Shown here: in pieces, positions 37,901-50,994 of the stretch
How positions within the stretch are numbered: position 1 is the first letter of the stretch
Layout: each line of letters starts with the position of its first letter
Origin: Agelaius tricolor
Taxonomy: Eukaryota > Chordata > Aves > Passeriformes > Icteridae
DNA: 64,000 nucleotides
NCBI GenBank assembly: GCA_023055355.1
Contig: JALJCS010000001.1
Location: 102,533,381-102,597,380, forward strand
Direction of reading: 5' to 3'
Translations under genes and position numbers: made by a program
The notes under the pieces: model-generated
Told to the model about the DNA's origin: nothing
What the model saw: the letters and a program-made list of their open reading frames with translations, nothing else
Databases searched by the model: none

Positions 37901-38129
37901 ACTTGTGAAAATTAAATCAGTATTTAGCTAACACCTGTCTCCACTGAGAGAATATGATTAGTTCTCTGAGAGAGCAGGAAGATGAAAATCAGAGCAAGAG
38001 AAAAAAAAAATATCAGGAGAGGGTGAGGAGAACCCGTAAGCCTGTCTGATCCTTGGAAGGATCGTTAAGTTTGACCAGACTAAGTGAAGTGTTTTCTCTC
38101 TATTTTAATTCTGAAGAAAGCATAGAAGT

Positions 38130-38345
38130 GGAGATATTGTGGGTGGCATTGCTGCAGAACATCTCCTGGGGACCCAGACTCTGGCTGGCAGCAGCAAGGA
38201 CGTGGTGACTGCATGTCCTGTCTGGTGCTCAGCCACAGAAGCACATCCCCAGAGAGACAGGACTCTCCACAGGCTTTTGCGTTTATTCGGCACCAGTTGC
38301 AGACAGACATCTCAAAACATCAGTCCTATCAGCTCCCCTCTTCCC
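38130..38345 (-). mobile_element. Possible LTR remnant, minus strand (weak)
   Basis: This patch is GC-richer than its surroundings. In minus-strand sense it reads CTGGTGCCGAATAAACGC (rc of about 38281-38298), a poly(A) signal in the kind of context seen at LTR R regions. About 130 bp of U5-like sequence follows, down to 38150. No TG/CA boundaries, duplication or matching copy in the window was found, so it may be unrelated unique sequence. Confidence 0.3.
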
Positions 38346-39807
38346 AGATTCCTGTAACAACAGCTGTATTTTGAAAAAAAGATAAAAATTAGCACGCAAA
38401 TAGATTGTCTTTGGAAGTCTTTCCCCAAGATGCTAGGGATATCTTGCCCTTACATGTATTTCACAACCTTCCTTTCCTTCTTTTCTGAGAAGCAGCCTTT
38501 TTGAGGCATTCTTCAATTATTTTCTCCTCTGTAATTTGACTAGTTCTGTGAAATAACCCATCAAATCTCCTGCTAATGAAATAATAAACCTCATGCAGTT
38601 GCAAATATGTGCATTATATGTCATAATTTAATTTATTTTTCCTCAAATTTCAAAAAGTTTCATGAAGGCAAAACCGATTACTGTGCCTCTGTGGGCCACA
38701 GGCATGTTTCCCCAATTTTTGTCTTCTTGGTACTGCAGAAATTCCTCTCAGTAGGCTGGAACATCAAATTTAAATTAACAGCTCAAATATTGTAGGCTTT
38801 AAATTTTTGTAACTAGGAGTACAATAAGCATCCTCTGTAGGTATGTAGCAGTAAAAATATAATTTGAAATTTGAGCTTTCTCCCATTCCCATTACAAGAT
38901 CAAAATGAAAATGAAGATAATTAGAGGGAAATTGTTATTTAATAGGTTTCACTTTCTTAAGTTGGTCACCTTACAGTAAGGGGGAAGACTCGTCAGTGAA
39001 ATTGTGAAAGAGCTAACCTTTTCCAGAAGATGAACTGTCAGTAGCTGTTTATGAGGACACAGGGCTTTTCAAAACTTCTTTCTTCACTCAATTGAAGATT
39101 AAATTATGATCTCATAGTAGGACAGCAAGGAAAAACAACAAGCTAAGCCCTACTCTTTATCCAAGTCAGGAAACACACATCCAGAACCGTCTCATTTCTG
39201 GGACCTCTCCAAAGGAACTGACTCTGTTTATTAAGCATGAATGGTAACAGGTTGGATTGACAGAGTTTCTTTGTAATGGAGAGACATTTGGATGTTATAA
39301 ACGACAAAATCCTACTTAAGTTCCTGCAGATTTTAGGACACAGTCTATGACTCAGGAAATGGTCTAAAGTTTGAAGGTTAGGTTATGTGACCTTCAATCT
39401 CAAATAATTTCTCTTCAATGGAGCCAGCCAATGGACTGGCTCTAAGGCATCTGAACAGAGGAGAGAGTATGTAGGTGTCTACATGTGAGGGACAGCTTGG
39501 TTTGGTTGTCTGCACATAGGCATTTACTGTGCATTTAGACATTTGAGAATTTCTACCTGGATTGAAAAGAACACATCTTCCACGAGTCACATCTTTGTCA
39601 CACCTCCAAATCATGCATTTAGGATGTTCTAGGGCTTCTCAAACAATACTGAATGCCATTGCTGTATTTATCTAAAATAAGTTCATGCTTTTAAAATTCC
39701 CATTATAACCTAGGGAGGTTTAGCACCTACTAAACTTAGGGAGTGATTCAGCTAACCAGACAGGAACTGTCCAAACACAAATGTTGAGTAGCTTTTCAGA
39801 TGCCAGG

Positions 39808-39851
39808 TTTTACTCAGTATTTGTATTTACTCAGTATTTACTCAGTATTTG
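39808..39851. repeat. Three copies of TTTACTCAGTA
   Basis: The 11-bp word occurs three times, the last two directly abutting and the first separated by TTTGTA. A minor local slippage array. Confidence 0.9.
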
Positions 39852-40960
39852 GACATTACCCAGGGACCAGTGAATGTCTATTGTAGCACAAGGGCTCACA
39901 CTCAGAAAATCTCAGTTGGAAGTTGGAATCTTTGTAGGTTGGGGGAACTCAAAACATCCAAAGGGACTTCTGAATCTTATTTTTAGGCAGCTAAATTCCA
40001 TCATAAAGAAGGTATTTAATTTCACTTTAGAGTGAGCTGAATTGTTTTCTCATCTCTGTTTTCTTCACGGACTTTATCTCCACAAACTATATTTTGAGGT
40101 AAGATATTTTGCATTATATTTAGCAGTTGTGTGAATCTGTAGGTATATGCCTTAATCAGGCTCTAAATCTGACTTCTCAGCTTGGCTTAAACCTGGAGAA
40201 GTTAAGATATGAATAGCTGCCTGAATAAAGTTTTCCAATGTCTGATTGCTGTCTGAACTAAAATAGTCGAACATGAGTCACGAATATATTGGGAGATTAG
40301 ATCATCTCTCTTCAACTGAGTGTACTTCTCTCTTCAGCAATGTGACAGATGCAAAGATAAAATATGAAGCCATTCTTGTTACCTTCCTTCCAGTCAGCCT
40401 CTTCTCAGGCATCTCACACACTCAAGAAGTCTCAGAGATAGAAGACACTGGCAACAGCTCAGAGCATCACCATGCTCTGCAGTAGGGAACTATTACATCC
40501 TTGTGCACCTGCAAACAAGGACTTGGCAGAAATCTATTTCATGATGTTTCCTTTCTCAGATAACCTTTGCTAATCAGTATCCCAATTGCTTTTGCAAAAT
40601 TAAATGCTGTAATTCCCTACTTGGCTTGAACACCCAAGCTTGTACAGCCATTTAGACAAGAGAATTGAGAAAGTGCTGGCTTCAGTGGAAAGAGGAGAGA
40701 ATATTACAGAGGAAATCAAAATGAGCTGTTCAGTAATGAAGTTTAGCACTTGCACTCACAGTGATGTAATACTTTGAGTTCAGCTGCTAGCACAGTTCTG
40801 CAGGAGCCCCCCAGCACATTTTGACACTCTAGCTTCTTGGTTGACTTGGCTGAATTCTCATAAAGTTTGGTGATACTGGTAAATTCAGGGGTTAGAAGAA
40901 ATGTCTTTTATTTGTTTGAATATGTCTGCATTTTTATGTTTTTAGTTCTAGGAAAACATT

Positions 40961-41020
40961 GAAATACAATTTTGAAATACAATTTTGAAATACAATACAA
41001 TTCTATTGAAATACAATTTT
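40961..41020. repeat. 13-bp tandem repeat, GAAATACAATTTT
   Basis: Copies at 40961, 40974 and 40987 are contiguous; the third lacks the T-run and is followed by an 11-nt spacer, then a fourth copy at 41008. It is a small minisatellite-like array in AT-rich DNA. Confidence 0.92.
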
Positions 41021-41149
41021 TATTAAGATATTTTTGTTTCCTGCTCTCATCCATTCCACTAAAAGACTATACACATATTTATAGACATTTAGTCAGTTTA
41101 AAAAAATACATATACATAAATTATAGATATGCCTTCTAATGATCTAATT

Positions 41150-41211
41150 CTAGTATCTTATTCATTTCCTCTGATCTTATCTAGTATCTTACTTAATTCC
41201 TCTGATTTGAG
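41150..41211. repeat. 31-bp imperfect tandem duplication
   Basis: Units starting at 41150 and 41181 both begin CTAGTATCTTA and contain ATTCCTCTGAT or its near match TTTCCTCTGAT. Several substitutions separate them, so the duplication is older than the one at 26884. Confidence 0.85.
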
Positions 41212-41476
41212 CTGTACCTTCTTATTTCTCCATTCTACAAGAACTGGACTGTAACACATTATATGACCCCCCATGGAGGTAGAAAAAGGAGCCTCAATTT
41301 ACTTATATTCCTGAGTGAATTACTGAGATCAACCTATGCAAGATGAGAAGCCTGGATCCTTCCATAACATTTTTTCCATGCCTTCCAGGCTAGACTTCTG
41401 AGCAGGAGAGGTTCCCAAGGCAGGGAAATTACAGTCATAGCATCTTCTTTTCTCTGAGCAAAACTGACATGATGTG

Positions 41477-42365
41477 TCATAGAATCATAAAAATATAGAA
41501 TATGCAGGACACCCCACAAGTCACACCATGTCTGACAGCATTTTCCAAATGCTCTTTGAACTCAGACAGTCTTAGTGCTCTGACCACTTCCCTGGGAAGC
41601 CTGTTCCAGTGCTCAGCCACTCTCTGGGTGAAAAACCTTTCCCCGATATCCACCCTAAATCTCCTCCAACTCAGCTTCCTGCCATTTCCTTGAGTCCTGC
41701 TACTGATCACAAGAGTGAAGAGATTGGTACCTGCCCCTCCATTTCCCCTTGTGAGGATGTTGAAGACCACAATGAGGTCTCCTCTCAGTCTTGTCTTTTC
41801 CAGACTGAACAGATCAAGTCACCTCAGTCTCTGATAAAGCTTTGCCTCCAGACCCTTCACCATCTTTGCTGCCCTACTTTGGACCCTCTCCAATAACTTA
41901 ATGCCTTTTTTTATTGTGGCACCCAAAAACGCCCCCAGCACTCCAGATGAGGCCTCCCCAGAGCAGAGCAGAGCAGAGCAGAGCAGAGGAGAGAAGGACA
42001 ATCCCCTCCCTTGCTTGGCTGATGATGCTGTCCCTGATGCACCCCAGGATAGGGTTGGCCCTCCTGGCTGCAGGGCACTGCTGGCTCATGTTAACTTGCC
42101 ATCCACCAGGACCCTCAGGTCACTTTCCACAGCACTGCTCTCCAGTTGCTCATCCCCTGGTCAATACACACAGCCAGGGTTGCCCCATCCCAGCTGCAGA
42201 ATCTGGGACTTGCCCTTGTTAAACTTCATACACTTGGTGATTGTCCATGTCTCTGATTTTTTGAGGTGTCTTTGTAGGACCTCTCTGTCCCCAAGGGGGT
42301 CAGCAGCTTCTTGTAATTTAGTAATTTGTAAACTTAGTGTTTCTTCAAGTCCTGTGTCCAAGCCA
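41477..42365 (-). mobile_element. CR1 LINE, long 3' fragment with broken reverse-transcriptase C-terminus, minus strand
   Basis: Nearly 900 bp of CR1. The 3' end is at the left (TCATAGAATCATAAAAATAT). Moving right, the minus strand reads the terminal part of the CR1 ORF2 polyprotein (endonuclease plus reverse transcriptase) in several frames. KCMKFNKGKSQILQLG lies near 42180-42240, MSQQCPAARRANPILGCI near 42040-42089, ELLERVQSRAAKMVKGLEA near 41840-41900, and EHWNRLPREVV near 41560-41610. The frame changes and an internal GAGCA expansion show that it is dead. The right edge is approximate, because CR1 5' truncation points vary. Confidence 0.95.
41961..41988. repeat. (GAGCA)5 pentanucleotide repeat inside CR1
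   Basis: Five exact GAGCA units (41961-41985) followed by GAG, lying in the CR1 copy where related elements usually have only one or two such units by my recollection. On the minus strand it encodes the repetitive LLCSALLCSALL peptide in two frames. Confidence 0.92.
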
Positions 42366-45300
42366 TTAATGGAGCTGTAATGGCAATGAACAACAATTCT
42401 GTAATGTAACAGCCTTCAAATTTTGTTCTGTTTAAAAGCAAAGTGCTGCTGTGGCAGAATACAAAGAGAAAGGATGTGAGTAACTGGCATTTTAAGGGCT
42501 ATTTTTTCAATGTAATTTCCTATAGTTTGAACTTATTTTAATTTTCGCATCCAGAGATTCTGTCATGATAATGCTGTTTCTACACAGTATTGACAGACTT
42601 ATTAAAAAGGCAAACGTGAGGCTCTTTGAATACCTGTAAGTTACATGCATAAAGAGGAATCCTGTCTCTTTTCAGCTTGTGCTCTCAAAAGCTCAAAGTT
42701 CTGTGAGATGGAGGCACTCATACTGTAAAAAAACTCTGTTCAAAATATCATGAGACTATGACTTAGATGAATGAGTCACATATTTATAGTGTCAGTGTGC
42801 AAAAGTATGAAAAATCCCCAAAAAATGTCAAAAAAATGGTGGAGTTTCTTGTCCCATTCTATCATTAATAAAATCTGTTTGTTTTCAAAATTCAATGTAA
42901 GAAATATAAGTACAGGCATTACTGTACTATAATTCTTTTTACAAAAGAATAATGATGATAGTTATCTCTTCCTATTGGTTTGTACAGCTGAGGAAGAGAG
43001 AGAAATGAAGATGCACTGAGTGTAAAACACCATTGAATTCTGCTGATTTGGTTTCACTTATGGACTTCAGGTATTAAATGCAAATATTTGCTGAAGCCTG
43101 CAGATGTGTGTTTCTGATGCATTACTTTCATAAAATAAGGATGTTGAAAGAAGTTGTGTTACATTCTTTTCAAAAAGTTGCTGTGTACAGTTGCTTTTTA
43201 ATTTCCAAGAGTATGTTATGTTATCCCCCATCCCCTCTTCCACCAACTAAACATCCTTTAGAGAGTGGCCGACTAATGAGCTACTCACTCTGTTTTTCTT
43301 TTGGCAAACTGAGTTGAAGGGTCCCACATTTCGTCAGAGTGCAGCTGAGATGCACCTAGGGCAAGCACTGAGACTAAGGAAGCACTTCCTAATTTTTTCA
43401 TTGAAGTTATATTTCTTAAATTTATTTAAGAAACCTATAATCTTTCTAATGAAACAAAATTGATCAGAGTGTAAAAATATTTTAAATTATAATAATAATA
43501 ATAGAAAAAAAATTATGTTCTGGATTATTTTTTTAATAGTCAATCCCGTTAAATAAAATTTTCTTCTGGCATTCCAAAAATGCAGCCAGATTGAAGACAT
43601 CAGAGAATGCAACTGTTGCCAAATTGCTGATTGTTTTCTTTCTTACTACGAAGATAGAACAAATAGCTTTAAGCGGCAATACCACATATTTTAAAGAAAT
43701 ATTGTCAATTGTTAGGCTACAGGTCTTCTTTCAAGCATTTTCTTTGATTTTCTTGCTGCAGAAAAGCTACAAAATGTCAGATTCAGAAATTATGGTACAC
43801 AGAGATGTTCCCTGTGCATAGATCAGGCATCTGGATAATGAAAATACTTTTAAGAACTACCTGCCTTTAGAGAATTTTAGTCTGTTTGGTCATTAAACTC
43901 AGTGTTACCAAACCAAATCTTTTCTTTCTGCATTGATTTCCATATATTAGTTTGTTTCAACAGTTGCTGATTAAAGCAAAGAAGTTCTATTCTCTTCACT
44001 TTGTTCAGGCATGATATTAGTGTCAATTTTTTTATGCTCCCATTACTCAGTAAATTCACTTTTAGCTAGTTATCCATCGTTCTTGGCACTGATGTTGTTT
44101 GTTCCTTTTCATTTTTAAGGGTAGGATACATTTAGTTTGAATAAGTTATTTTACAAGATTGGCTAAATGATCACTTGTAACAATCCAATTTGTCTTTATC
44201 TATCAAAGTCCAAGTACTAGAAATCTGAATCAATCCTATGTAAATTTTCAGCTCTGTTTTTGACTGACCCTGTGTATCTGTGAAGTGAGTGAACTATTAG
44301 ATTTGTGTACTTGTCATACCCATGGAGCTGTCAATGCAGGTAAATAATAAAAAGTCAATTCCTTGCTAAATTATGATTTGAAATGGACTAAAAAGAAGTA
44401 TTTCATAAGGAAGATAAAGACTTAGTTTGAAACTAGTGCCATGCACCAGACTTACTAGGCTTTTGGGTGCTCAATTCAAATTAAAACTTTTTTTCTGGGT
44501 CTGGCTGAAATAGCCTACAACATTTCACAGCTTATGAGTCCATTTTAAAATAGCACATAGCATGGGCTGGAAATAAGAAAGGAAATAGGTGCTTGGAAAA
44601 CAATATCCCTAACAAGTTCTTTGCTATTAAATTAAGTTTAGATAATTTATGAGTAGGTTTCTAAAACCCAAGTGTATATTAACTAAATTTTCTTTCTGTT
44701 TTTTTGCCTGTATTGGCCACTATAGTAGCAGATATTTTCTCTTTTCTAGTTTAAGAAGTTTCTCAATGACAGAGAATTATCTGTCCCTCTGTTCATATTC
44801 ACATGCATCTACCTGTTAGTTCTTGACTTTAGAAGAAATATTTCTAGCAGCAGATAAGCAAGGTTACTTTTAACCCATTCAATATTTATTCCTTTGCTAT
44901 TTGAATATGGTGGCATAAATTGAAGTAATATGTTAAATCGATCCATTAAGTACTTTAGTTTAATTATTAAATTTGATTCAATATTTAATTTGGTTTAATA
45001 AAACTGGGCCTCCATAAATGTATGCATTTAACTGATATATATTGGGAATGTATAATTTTGAATAGATTAAATATTTAATAGAGAACACTTATTTGAATTA
45101 TTCAGTATGGAGACTAGATAACTGATCTACCCTTTCAAAACAGGAAAAATACAAATGGCACATTATAATAATAACGTATTTCCAACCAAAAATTTGTATA
45201 AAACACTTTGAACTCATTGCTGGTTCATTTCCAGACAAGCAAACCAATCTTTGCTTAATGGAACCAACCATTGAGAATTTATCAAGAAAGCTCCCAGAGC

Positions 45301-48300
45301 TGTTTTAAATTTAATATCGCTTACACAAACTACATAGGCTATTAGAATATGCAGAACACTGGTGACAAAATGATTTTAAAAAATGGTATAACAATATAAT
45401 TTTCTTCTCCCTTTTTTGAACAGTTAAATGTTCAAAAGATTTGTAGCTAATGGTGATTTAGTATTCTGGATCAGATTCAAAGTGGAATACTCAGAGTCAC
45501 AGTTGAATTCTCTAATCAAAACATATATTTTGTGTTGTTGTTGGATCATGAGGAAACTTTAGAAAATGAGACATAATTTAAGTGAACTTCAACACTCATC
45601 TAATTTCAGGTGTACGTGTCACATCAGCTGAAATAAATGAGACAATACTTAGCCAATGCTTGCTTTTTTTCCTAAGAATGCATATATTTATAAGCATATG
45701 ACTGTGCAGAAGGATTTTTTTTTGAATCTTTCAAAGAATGTGCTTCAAATATCATATATCATACAAGGATCTTTCTCCTTAGCTGTCAGCAGGCAAGATC
45801 TTCACTTCTCTCCAAAAATCTTATTTGACTGCCATTGAGGACTGCTAGGCAGCACTTGTGATCTTGTTACAGTATGAGTGTAAAAATATTTTTACCAGTA
45901 AAATTGATGAAGCAGCAGTGTGATGCCTGGACACAGGAAGGAGTTGGTAGCTCTGTCATGTGGAGGCAGCCTCTCTGGTGATGAAACTGCATCTTGATAA
46001 GGAGTCAGTCAAGAGAAGAAGAAAAGAGACCTAGAAACTAAGAAAATTACTGGAGCTGGTGCACAATGTTCTTATTCTTAAAATCAGTCTTAGAAATCTA
46101 TTTTTCTGCCTTATCTACTGTAAGTTTGCTTCCTCTTTGAAATTTGTGCTTTCAAGTATACTCTCCTTTATCCATGCCCAGTAGTGAAGCAATGGATTCC
46201 TTATCTGCAGTGAATGAAGCATTTGCTGTGTCTCAGCACCTTGCTAAGCAAAGCCCAAAGGGTGGCAAGGTCTGTGTCCCTGTCAGCTGCATGTGTCCTC
46301 TGTGCCTGGACATCACCAGCCTCAGCAAAGGAAGATGTGCACAGTGAGCACTGGCAAAATCCAGTGTTCCCTTAAGTAACCACAAACAAACCCTTGATTC
46401 TCAGAGACATTTCTAAGTCATGAAAAGTCATTTTTAAGTCATGATTATGAATATGACCAGATTAATTCCTCCTTTGGTTAAATGTTATGGAAGTGAAGCA
46501 CATATTCCTTTTGTCTATAAAAAGTGCTTTCTAAATAGAAATAGCCATCAGTCTATTTCTACTATCGTTAAAAATAGTAATAATGGCTCTTCAGCACACA
46601 AAACCCAGTTAAATCTGTGGAATTTCACATGAAGTACAGGTGGCCACTGTGAATATCTTTGCAGGAATGTAACCTGTGTAACCAAATCAAAATAATAACT
46701 ACAATGCTTATAAATAAGAAACATCTACTGATAAATCAATTTTCATATTATTTTACTGTGATTGGAACCCATTTCTTCATACAATTATATAATAGCAAAA
46801 TGAGTTTAGGTAAGATTTTTGATGCCCTTCAGAGATTATTCTTGTTTTTAAAGTATTTGAGTTTGTAAATAATTGGATAGGAAGTTATAAATGGGATAGT
46901 TGGGAAAGAAGATATTTTACTGCTATTGTAAAATAGCAGCAATTTTTGCTACAAGAAAATATCTAGGAAATTTTTTCTGGTTTTAAAAATATTTCAGGAA
47001 TGGACTGCTAAAAGAATATGAAAATTGTGGGTTACTCTCATTGTTTTCTTTTTTATGAAGCGGGAAAAGGAAATGTTAGCTCTGTCAGATCAAACAGCCT
47101 TATAAAAACAACATGAGAATAGATATAATTTTTGAATCAGAATTCAATCAAACCCTGAAATTAAGATATCTTCTTCATCTAAAGTTCGTTTTTCAGATTA
47201 GTGTTTGCAATAAAATACTTCTTTTAATAATAATGACCAAATCAGAAACCTTTCTATTATAGAAATCTAATAGTTTTGTAAGTACTTGGAGCGTGACAAA
47301 GTGGGTTTTCAAGTCTAGTCATTAATGTTTCAGTTCCCAGACAGAAACAAAAATGTTAGTATACTTAGTCAATCATGTGAATTGTTTTTTGAAGTTCAGA
47401 GTTAAAATAAAGCATAAATTGAAACATAACTCTTAGACTTTTCTTATTGTTGTGTCATCAACAACTGTCATCATGATAGTGAGAAATTAACATGATATAC
47501 AAAATCTGAAAAGTTTCAACAAATTTCATTTTTCCCCTTTATTTGAATTCTTCTTTATATTAAAAGTATAAAAGAACTTTGATCAGGAAAGTAATAAGAA
47601 GAACAAATTTGAAAATGATGAAATTTGTCTACAAAGAATTGCCAGAAATTTTTCAAAAGGCTATTAGTAGTTATGGACTTTCTCACTCTGCTATGACATG
47701 ATAAATAATGCCTACTGTATCCTCTTCCATGGTGGGATATGACTTGGTGTTATTCAGAACCCTAAACTCCACTCTAAAGAATTTGAAGCTTTTTTCATTG
47801 CTTGCACTCAACAGAAGTGTTGTATAATTAAGATACTTGTATAATGTCTCATCCCTTTCCAGAATGCCTGATCAAAATTTTGGGTGTTCAAAAAATCCTA
47901 ATCCATGCAAGCCTTTGAGAATCCCAAGTGTGTTTGCATTGTGATGTGAAAAGTACAATCCTACCTGATATTTTCAAACACTTTCCAGAAACCCTAAAGG
48001 AACAGAAATGGATATGAGAGAAGAGGGAAGAAAGCACAATGTATGTAGGCTATGCTAATTTCATTTTGTGAATCATTTACAATTTCATGCTTTCACTGAA
48101 TTTTAAATTTTGTCAAATCACAAACCTGCAGTTAAGACTGGCATTGATGTGTTTCAGTCAGGACAATCTAAAACAGATGAAAAATGGTATTGGCTAAGAT
48201 AGTGTGTAGAAAAGTGATTTCTACACTTGCATTGGTTAGAGCCATCATCCAGAGCCCTTAGCGTGAGCTATCAATTGAAGCAGGGGTTAGTCACTGAGCA

Positions 48301-50994
48301 CACAAGGTGTGTCATATGAAGATTGAGACGGACTTAGCATCTCCTCCCTGCTAGGATAACTGTTTTTATCCCAACCATCACTGGGAAAATGTAGGAAAAA
48401 TAAAGGGAGGAAAAGAAAGCAGAAGGAAAGAAACCCACAAGGAATCAATAAGAACAGCTGTCTCTTTTAGACAGAATTATCCTGTTCACGTTTTGTAAAC
48501 ATCTTCCAGATTTCATGTGATCCACGCTCCTGATCATCACATTCCTGCCCATGTGCACACACACAGACACACTCACAGACACACATACACACACAGACAC
48601 ATTAAAAACATACAGTATGAAGAGAAAAGTTCTGTGGAGGAAACCATAGGAAACCAATTTGGAGTGACACTCATGTTCAGTGCATGACATTGTGCCAGCA
48701 GCATGATGAAACTGTCATTAAGGAAAAATTATTTAACTTTTATATTAACTTCACAAACCTTTACACAAAGAAATAGGCCAGCATATCAGTGATATTAGTG
48801 TTCCATTAGTTTAATTCTTTGCTGATGGATTAATTAAATTTATGACGAAAAAAGTATTTAACTGTCCAGTTTTGTTTGTCTTAAATCTATATAAACTTGA
48901 AATGCAGTCTCCTTGACAAATGAGGTTACTAGAAACTAAATGGAAAATCTTATTTGCCACCACAGTGGTGACATGAAGAATTGCAGCCTTTAGCTCAGGG
49001 CTACTAAGCTCTTAATAATGAGAGAAAGGTACTCCATCTTCACTTATAGCCACAATTACAATGAACAAAAATAGCTGCCAAGGCTTCTGCAAAAAAATAT
49101 TCATGACAGTGTGAAAAATATTGATTTTAAAAGCCAAGAAATGAAATATCTTCTGAAGTGCTCCATTCAATCTAGTTATTATTTTCCAAAAGAAACTGAG
49201 GAAAACATAAAACATTTTGCCGAAATCCTATATTAAAAATAAATCCTCCCAGAAACAGCATAAACAATCAATCCCAAGCTCTTCATAAATTAATGCAGCT
49301 CTTGATTGATCAGCTCACATGCAAAATGTGCACCCTGACCTGGAATTATTTTTGAGTACTGAACCTTCATCCATTCTTCTCTTTCTGTTTTTCTCTTCTA
49401 CCCTAAATAAATTTGAGAGAAACATCTATGCATGTGTGAACCCCAGGAATGCTATTGCACAGCCTATTGCTCTGAGCTGCTCAGCATGTCATGCAGTGGC
49501 ACTGCATGCTGATTCTGAGCTCTTACAGTCACTGCATATTGGATTTGCAATGAACTTCTGAGCCATTATACATGTCAGAGCAGATGGCAGAGCCCACTGC
49601 TCTGAGTCTCCATGCACATCTGAACATTGTTTTCTGTTCTTCCCACATTAATGCAGTATGACTCTTTGGTACATAAAATAATGGCTTAATTTTGAACAGA
49701 ATACAGCATTCATTGCAAAATGGAAAAGATACAGGTCAGGGAAACATGCTATATATTATCAGTGGTTGCAAATCCTTTTTGTTACCTAACCACACTTTTG
49801 AAATTTAATAATGGTCAGACTTTAGAAAGATGCCTAGGTACCTCATTTCCTCTGAAATGACAGGAAGATAATAAATATCTTTAACAATCTAAGTTTAGAG
49901 CATAAGCCTTCATTTTAAAAAAGAGACTTAGCAGCCAAATATTAAAAACATTTAAGTAGGGAGTGTAAAGATGTGGACAGGTAACCTAATGAGATTTTCA
50001 GAATGACTAACTCCCACTGAAATCAATCTAGCCTAAGTCCCTTTGGCTTTCAGTAGGATTAATGATCCTCAGTAAGTAAAATTCTTTTGGAAATGAAGCT
50101 TCTATATTTTCAAAAGCCTTACTGGTGCTCCCTAAACTATAGTGCTATTATTTTAGTGCAGAGTGTTTATCTTTGATATATATATGATATATACTGTTAT
50201 TTGATATCTTTTTACCCACATGAGCCAGATATAGTTTTAGTTATCATGAAGTTATACATCTCTTTGAACCAAATGACATCAGGGCTGGGTTCTCAAGAAA
50301 ACCAGTAGTACTGCATGTAGTACCTGCTGAGCTCACAGGTTTGGAAAATGATCTGTAGTGCTCACATCCTTCTTCCACTGAGAGTATCTGAGTACCTGAG
50401 TCTTAATTTAGTAATGTGTCCTAGCAAACTAGAGGATCGGTAACATACTGGTCTATGAGCATTACTTGGTACATGGTACAATAAAAGGAATTGACAGTAG
50501 TTTAGAAATCACTGTGCTTTGGCAATTAAGATTATGTGTTATGGTGTGACAGTTTTCAATTTGACACCCAACCATTTTTTCTTTCCTCCAGACCGAAGCA
50601 GATTTACCAGGAGGAATATCAAATGGAGGTGTCTAAGTGACATCTCTTATGTATACTGAAGGCTATCATCTCAATCTTCCTGAATGGAACATTCATCTCA
50701 CATATTCCAAGCTTTACTTACAGTTACCTTGAGGGCATGTGGGTGGGATTCATTTTACATGACCTGAAATTCATCACACTTGACTTCATCAGGCATGTTT
50801 ATATATCTATGTACATATATGTACATGGATATATATGCATACATACACATCCAAAATGGTTGAGGCAAATTTAATTAAGGTTTAATTACTTCATACTGCA
50901 TTAGGTAGGTGATGGAAGTTAAAGTTAGGGTTAGCCTATTTCTCTTCACCTTGTAATCTCCTGGCATCCACAACAGAGTAAATTTATAGAATCA
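42366..50994. other. AT-rich non-coding DNA, no gene seen
   Basis: The longest plain stretch, 8.6 kb. No coding exon, RNA gene or repeat family recognised. Minor features: (AAT)n near 43489-43502, a 9-bp hairpin at 48204-48226, a CA-rich microsatellite at 48555-48600 and AT dinucleotide runs near 50177-50190 and 50800-50845. Confidence 0.55.
48555..48600. repeat. CA-rich microsatellite, interrupted
   Basis: Interrupted (CA)n with GA, TA and TC breaks. It gives a VCVCVSVSVSVCV-type run in a minus-strand ORF (48445-48690) that is not a gene. Confidence 0.9.

Larger units (their letters stand above)
34916..41476. other. AT-rich non-coding DNA, no gene seen
   Basis: No gene recognised in 6.5 kb. 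It contains a possible LTR remnant near 38.2 kb and small tandem repeats at 39808-39851, 40961-41017 and 41150-41211, each listed separately. All ORFs are under 85 codons and without domains. Confidence 0.5.

Noticed and set aside
39808..39851. Spaced direct repeats considered as a CRISPR-like array
   Set aside because: Units are 11 bp and mostly abutting with no regular unique spacers; this is simple tandem slippage in eukaryotic DNA.
41901..42380. 159-codon plus-strand ORF
   Set aside because: It is antisense to the CR1 reverse-transcriptase region, whose true coding strand is minus.
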